From positions 1 through 64,000 of the forward strand of contig NZ_JAMYFE010000041.1 of NCBI RefSeq assembly GCF_024129865.1: DNA of 64,000 nucleotides, written 5' to 3'. The notes below the pieces were generated by a model that was given only the letters and a program-made list of their open reading frames with translations, did not search any database and had not been told where the DNA came from. The position numbers were made by a program, and so were the translations under genes. Numbering within the stretch: position 1 is the stretch's first letter; every line of letters starts with the position of its first letter. This document shows positions 62,511 through 64,000 of this stretch, one piece after another. The DNA is from Stieleria tagensis (GTDB taxonomy: Bacteria > Planctomycetota > Planctomycetia > Pirellulales > Pirellulaceae).

Positions 62511-63152
62511 ATGAAGATTTTTGACTTGACGCTGCGGCTAGAGAAAGGCCTGCGCGGTGTTGACTACGAGAGCAAGTACACGCTGCAGCGCGATGGCTGG
62601 AATGCGCGCACATTGCACCTGTATTCACACTGCGGTACGCACATGGACGCGCCGTTCCATTTCGGCGCCGGATCGCAAACGATTGATCAGATACCGATCG
62701 CGGATTGTTTCGGGCCGGCGTGGGTTGTCCCCCTGGACGGATTAGCCGATCGGACGCCGATCACAGTCGATCATCTGGGACCGGTTGCCGAAAACGCCAT
62801 CCCGGGCGATGCGATCCTGCTGCGGACACTGTGGAGCCGCCATGTTGGTGACCCCGATCATTACCGTGATCATTTCCCACCGATCAGCCCGGAACTCGGC
62901 CGCTGGATGGCCGACCGGCAGATCCGCATGGTCGGCGTCGAGCCGCCATCGGTGGGCGACGTCAATGACTTGCCCGCGGTCACGGAAATCCACCAAATTT
63001 TGCTGGGAGCCGGCATCATCATCGTCGAAGGACTGACGGGAATGGAACAACTGAGCGATCCCAAGTGCCTGTTTGGCGCAATGCCATTAAAAGTCGCCGA
63101 CGGCGACGGCGCCCCCTGCCGCGCATTTGCGATCGAGGGGGCATCTCTGTGA
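62511..63152 (+). CDS. Cyclase/kynurenine-formamidase-family hydrolase
   Basis: The 213-residue protein (ATG 62511) belongs to the cyclase family, with the metal motif LYSHCGTHMDAPFHFGAGS (HxGTHxDxPxH). The other parts are typical: IPIADCFGPAWVVPLDGLAD, AIPGDAILLRTLWSRH, VGVEPPSVGDV and HQILLGAGIIIVEGLTGMEQ. Members hydrolyse N-formylkynurenine, isatin or related amides; the substrate is unknown. It overlaps the next gene by 4 bases (GTGA), so the two are translated together, which suggests a joint pathway. Confidence 0.88.
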   Translation: MKIFDLTLRLEKGLRGVDYESKYTLQRDGWNARTLHLYSHCGTHMDAPFHFGAGSQTIDQIPIADCFGPAWVVPLDGLADRTPITVDHLGPVAENAIPGDAILLRTLWSRHVGDPDHYRDHFPPISPELGRWMADRQIRMVGVEPPSVGDVNDLPAVTEIHQILLGAGIIIVEGLTGMEQLSDPKCLFGAMPLKVADGDGAPCRAFAIEGASL

Positions 63153-64000
63153 ACCATCCCTTGGAAAACGCACGGCCCGAGCGAGACGACAACCCGCTGC
63201 CAGCGATCACGGAACAAATCGAACGCTCCGACCGCTGCGTGGTGGTCCTGGATGACGACCCCACAGGGACTCAAACGGTCTACGACACTCCCGTTCTGAC
63301 CACCTGGGACCTGCCCACGCTAACAGATCAGCTCCGCCGCGATGACAGGATGTTCTATGTGCTGACCAACTCGCGCGCGCTGACTCAGCCCCAGGCCATT
63401 GATTTGGCGCGACAGATCGGCGCCAATCTACTTGCCGCATCCCAGCGCGTCGGCCGCCCCCTGACAGTCATCAGCCGCAGCGACTCGACCCTCCGCGGTC
63501 ACTATCCGGCCGAAGTCGACGCGGTCGCCACAGCCCTCGGTCACGGCGACGCCACCCGAATCATCATGCCGTTCTTTCTGCAAGGCGGACGGCTAACGAT
63601 CGATGACGTGCACTACGTTGTCGAAAACGACCGATGGGTGCCCGCCGCACAGACCCCGTTTGCCAAGGACGCGACGTTCGGATTTAGCCAATCGAATCTG
63701 ATCGATTGGGTCAGCGAGAAACACCAGGGCAATCTCGATCGCAACAACATCCACTCCGTCAGCTTGGATGACTTGCGCGGAGACGACCTGGACGCTGTTT
63801 CCGATCGCTTGCTGGGACTGGCCCCCGGCAGCACGGTCATCGTCAACGCCGTCGCCCTGTCCGATGCCCAGGCGTTTGCCTTGGCGGCACGCAAAGCCGA
63901 ACAACGGGGCGCTGACCTGATCTACCGTACCGCAGCCAGCTTTGTCCAAGCCTATGCCGGACTGGCGCCGCGCCCGCTGCTCGCCGCACCGGAGATGGTG
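63149..64000 (+). CDS. Four-carbon acid sugar kinase-family (DUF1537) protein, partial
   Basis: The frame opens with GTG 63149, overlaps the cyclase-family stop, and stays open to the end of the window (284 codons seen; the rest is missing). The N-terminal domain has VVVLDDDPTGTQTVYDTPVL, the DUF1537 signature (LDDDPTGTQT). LTNSRALTQPQAIDLARQIG and VISRSDSTLRGHYPAEVDAV follow, then the IIMPFFLQGGR segment. The family phosphorylates four-carbon acid sugars such as threonate and erythronate. Family proteins are about 420-480 residues, so the C-terminal nucleotide-binding domain lies beyond the window. Confidence 0.9.
   Translation, partial: MNHPLENARPERDDNPLPAITEQIERSDRCVVVLDDDPTGTQTVYDTPVLTTWDLPTLTDQLRRDDRMFYVLTNSRALTQPQAIDLARQIGANLLAASQRVGRPLTVISRSDSTLRGHYPAEVDAVATALGHGDATRIIMPFFLQGGRLTIDDVHYVVENDRWVPAAQTPFAKDATFGFSQSNLIDWVSEKHQGNLDRNNIHSVSLDDLRGDDLDAVSDRLLGLAPGSTVIVNAVALSDAQAFALAARKAEQRGADLIYRTAASFVQAYAGLAPRPLLAAPEMV

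Overview
The window is about 58 % G+C, densely coded on both strands, and almost certainly comes from a planctomycete of the Pirellulaceae (Rhodopirellula-like). The evidence is a set of lineage-typical proteins: a DUF1559 pseudopilin-like protein, two DUF1598-type proteins, a giant dockerin/SdrD-B/GEVED surface protein with the planctomycete 'LEARQLLA' leader motif, exported proteins of the kind known only from this phylum, and a formylmethanofuran-dehydrogenase-B-like C1 gene. I see no rRNA, tRNA, CRISPR array, insertion sequence, prophage or replication origin. The largest antisense reading frames are shadows of the real genes.

Layout. 1-4.1 kb (minus): FtsH, an SMP-30/gluconolactonase-like exported protein and a DUF2007 zinc-ribbon membrane protein. 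4.4-7.9 kb (plus): dxr (isoprenoid precursor synthesis) followed by an RseP-type site-2 protease. 8-11.3 kb (minus): PQQ-type beta-propeller, DUF1559 protein and a Cys-rich exported protein. 12-15.1 kb: a small basic-tailed protein (plus), then gnd and an FhcB/FmdB-like gene (minus). 15.8-22 kb (plus): two DUF1598-type paralogues flanking the N-end-rule transferase bpt, then a di-haem cytochrome with a large insertion. 22.2-25.2 kb (minus): threonine aldolase, MtfA-SEC-C and an exported unknown. 25.5 kb (plus): hemL. 26.9-31.9 kb (minus): a signalling block of GAF-PPM phosphatase, nitroreductase, PP2C phosphatase and a RegB-like quinone-motif histidine kinase. 32.3-35.9 kb (plus): an exported protein and a TolC-like lipoprotein. 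36.5-39.3 kb: two secreted paralogues sharing an unusual C-terminal tail. 39.9-42.6 kb: a LuxE/PaaK-like acid-activating enzyme and a LuxC/ALDH-like reductase. 42.8-47 kb: orphan ABC ATPase, MsrB, an exported unknown and an enolase-superfamily enzyme. 47.9-53 kb: the 1707-residue metzincin/dockerin surface protein. 53.1-58.4 kb: Lon-N-domain protein, then a nucleotide-sugar block (UDP-glucuronate epimerase-like, gmd, wecB) with a translationally coupled membrane-anchored protein and a zinc-ribbon protein. 58.5-61 kb (minus): an FlgI-like lipoprotein with HEAT-like repeats, and pdxJ. 61.7-64 kb (plus): a ribbon-helix-helix protein with an AT-hook-like tail, a cyclase/formamidase-family enzyme and the start of a DUF1537 kinase running off the end.

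Non-coding structure. At least two dispersed palindromic families fill the gaps. Family A is built on arms reading aacccgacgcgtcagcgagg and has up to nine full or partial copies. Family B is built on cgtagctgg..ccagctacg arms and occurs at four places. A third short motif occurs twice. Strong intrinsic terminators are visible after 17.2, 35.9 and 39.3 kb, and two good sigma70-like promoters at 38.2 and 47.6 kb.

Most promising for novelty: the FlgI-like lipoprotein outside any flagellar locus, the LuxE/LuxC-like pair without luciferase, the RegB-like kinase/phosphatase cluster with no response regulator, the di-haem enzyme with a roughly 180-residue insertion, the wecB-coupled protein with an RNase-like C-terminal pattern, and the palindromic repeats. 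All functional statements come from reading motifs by eye; no database search was run.
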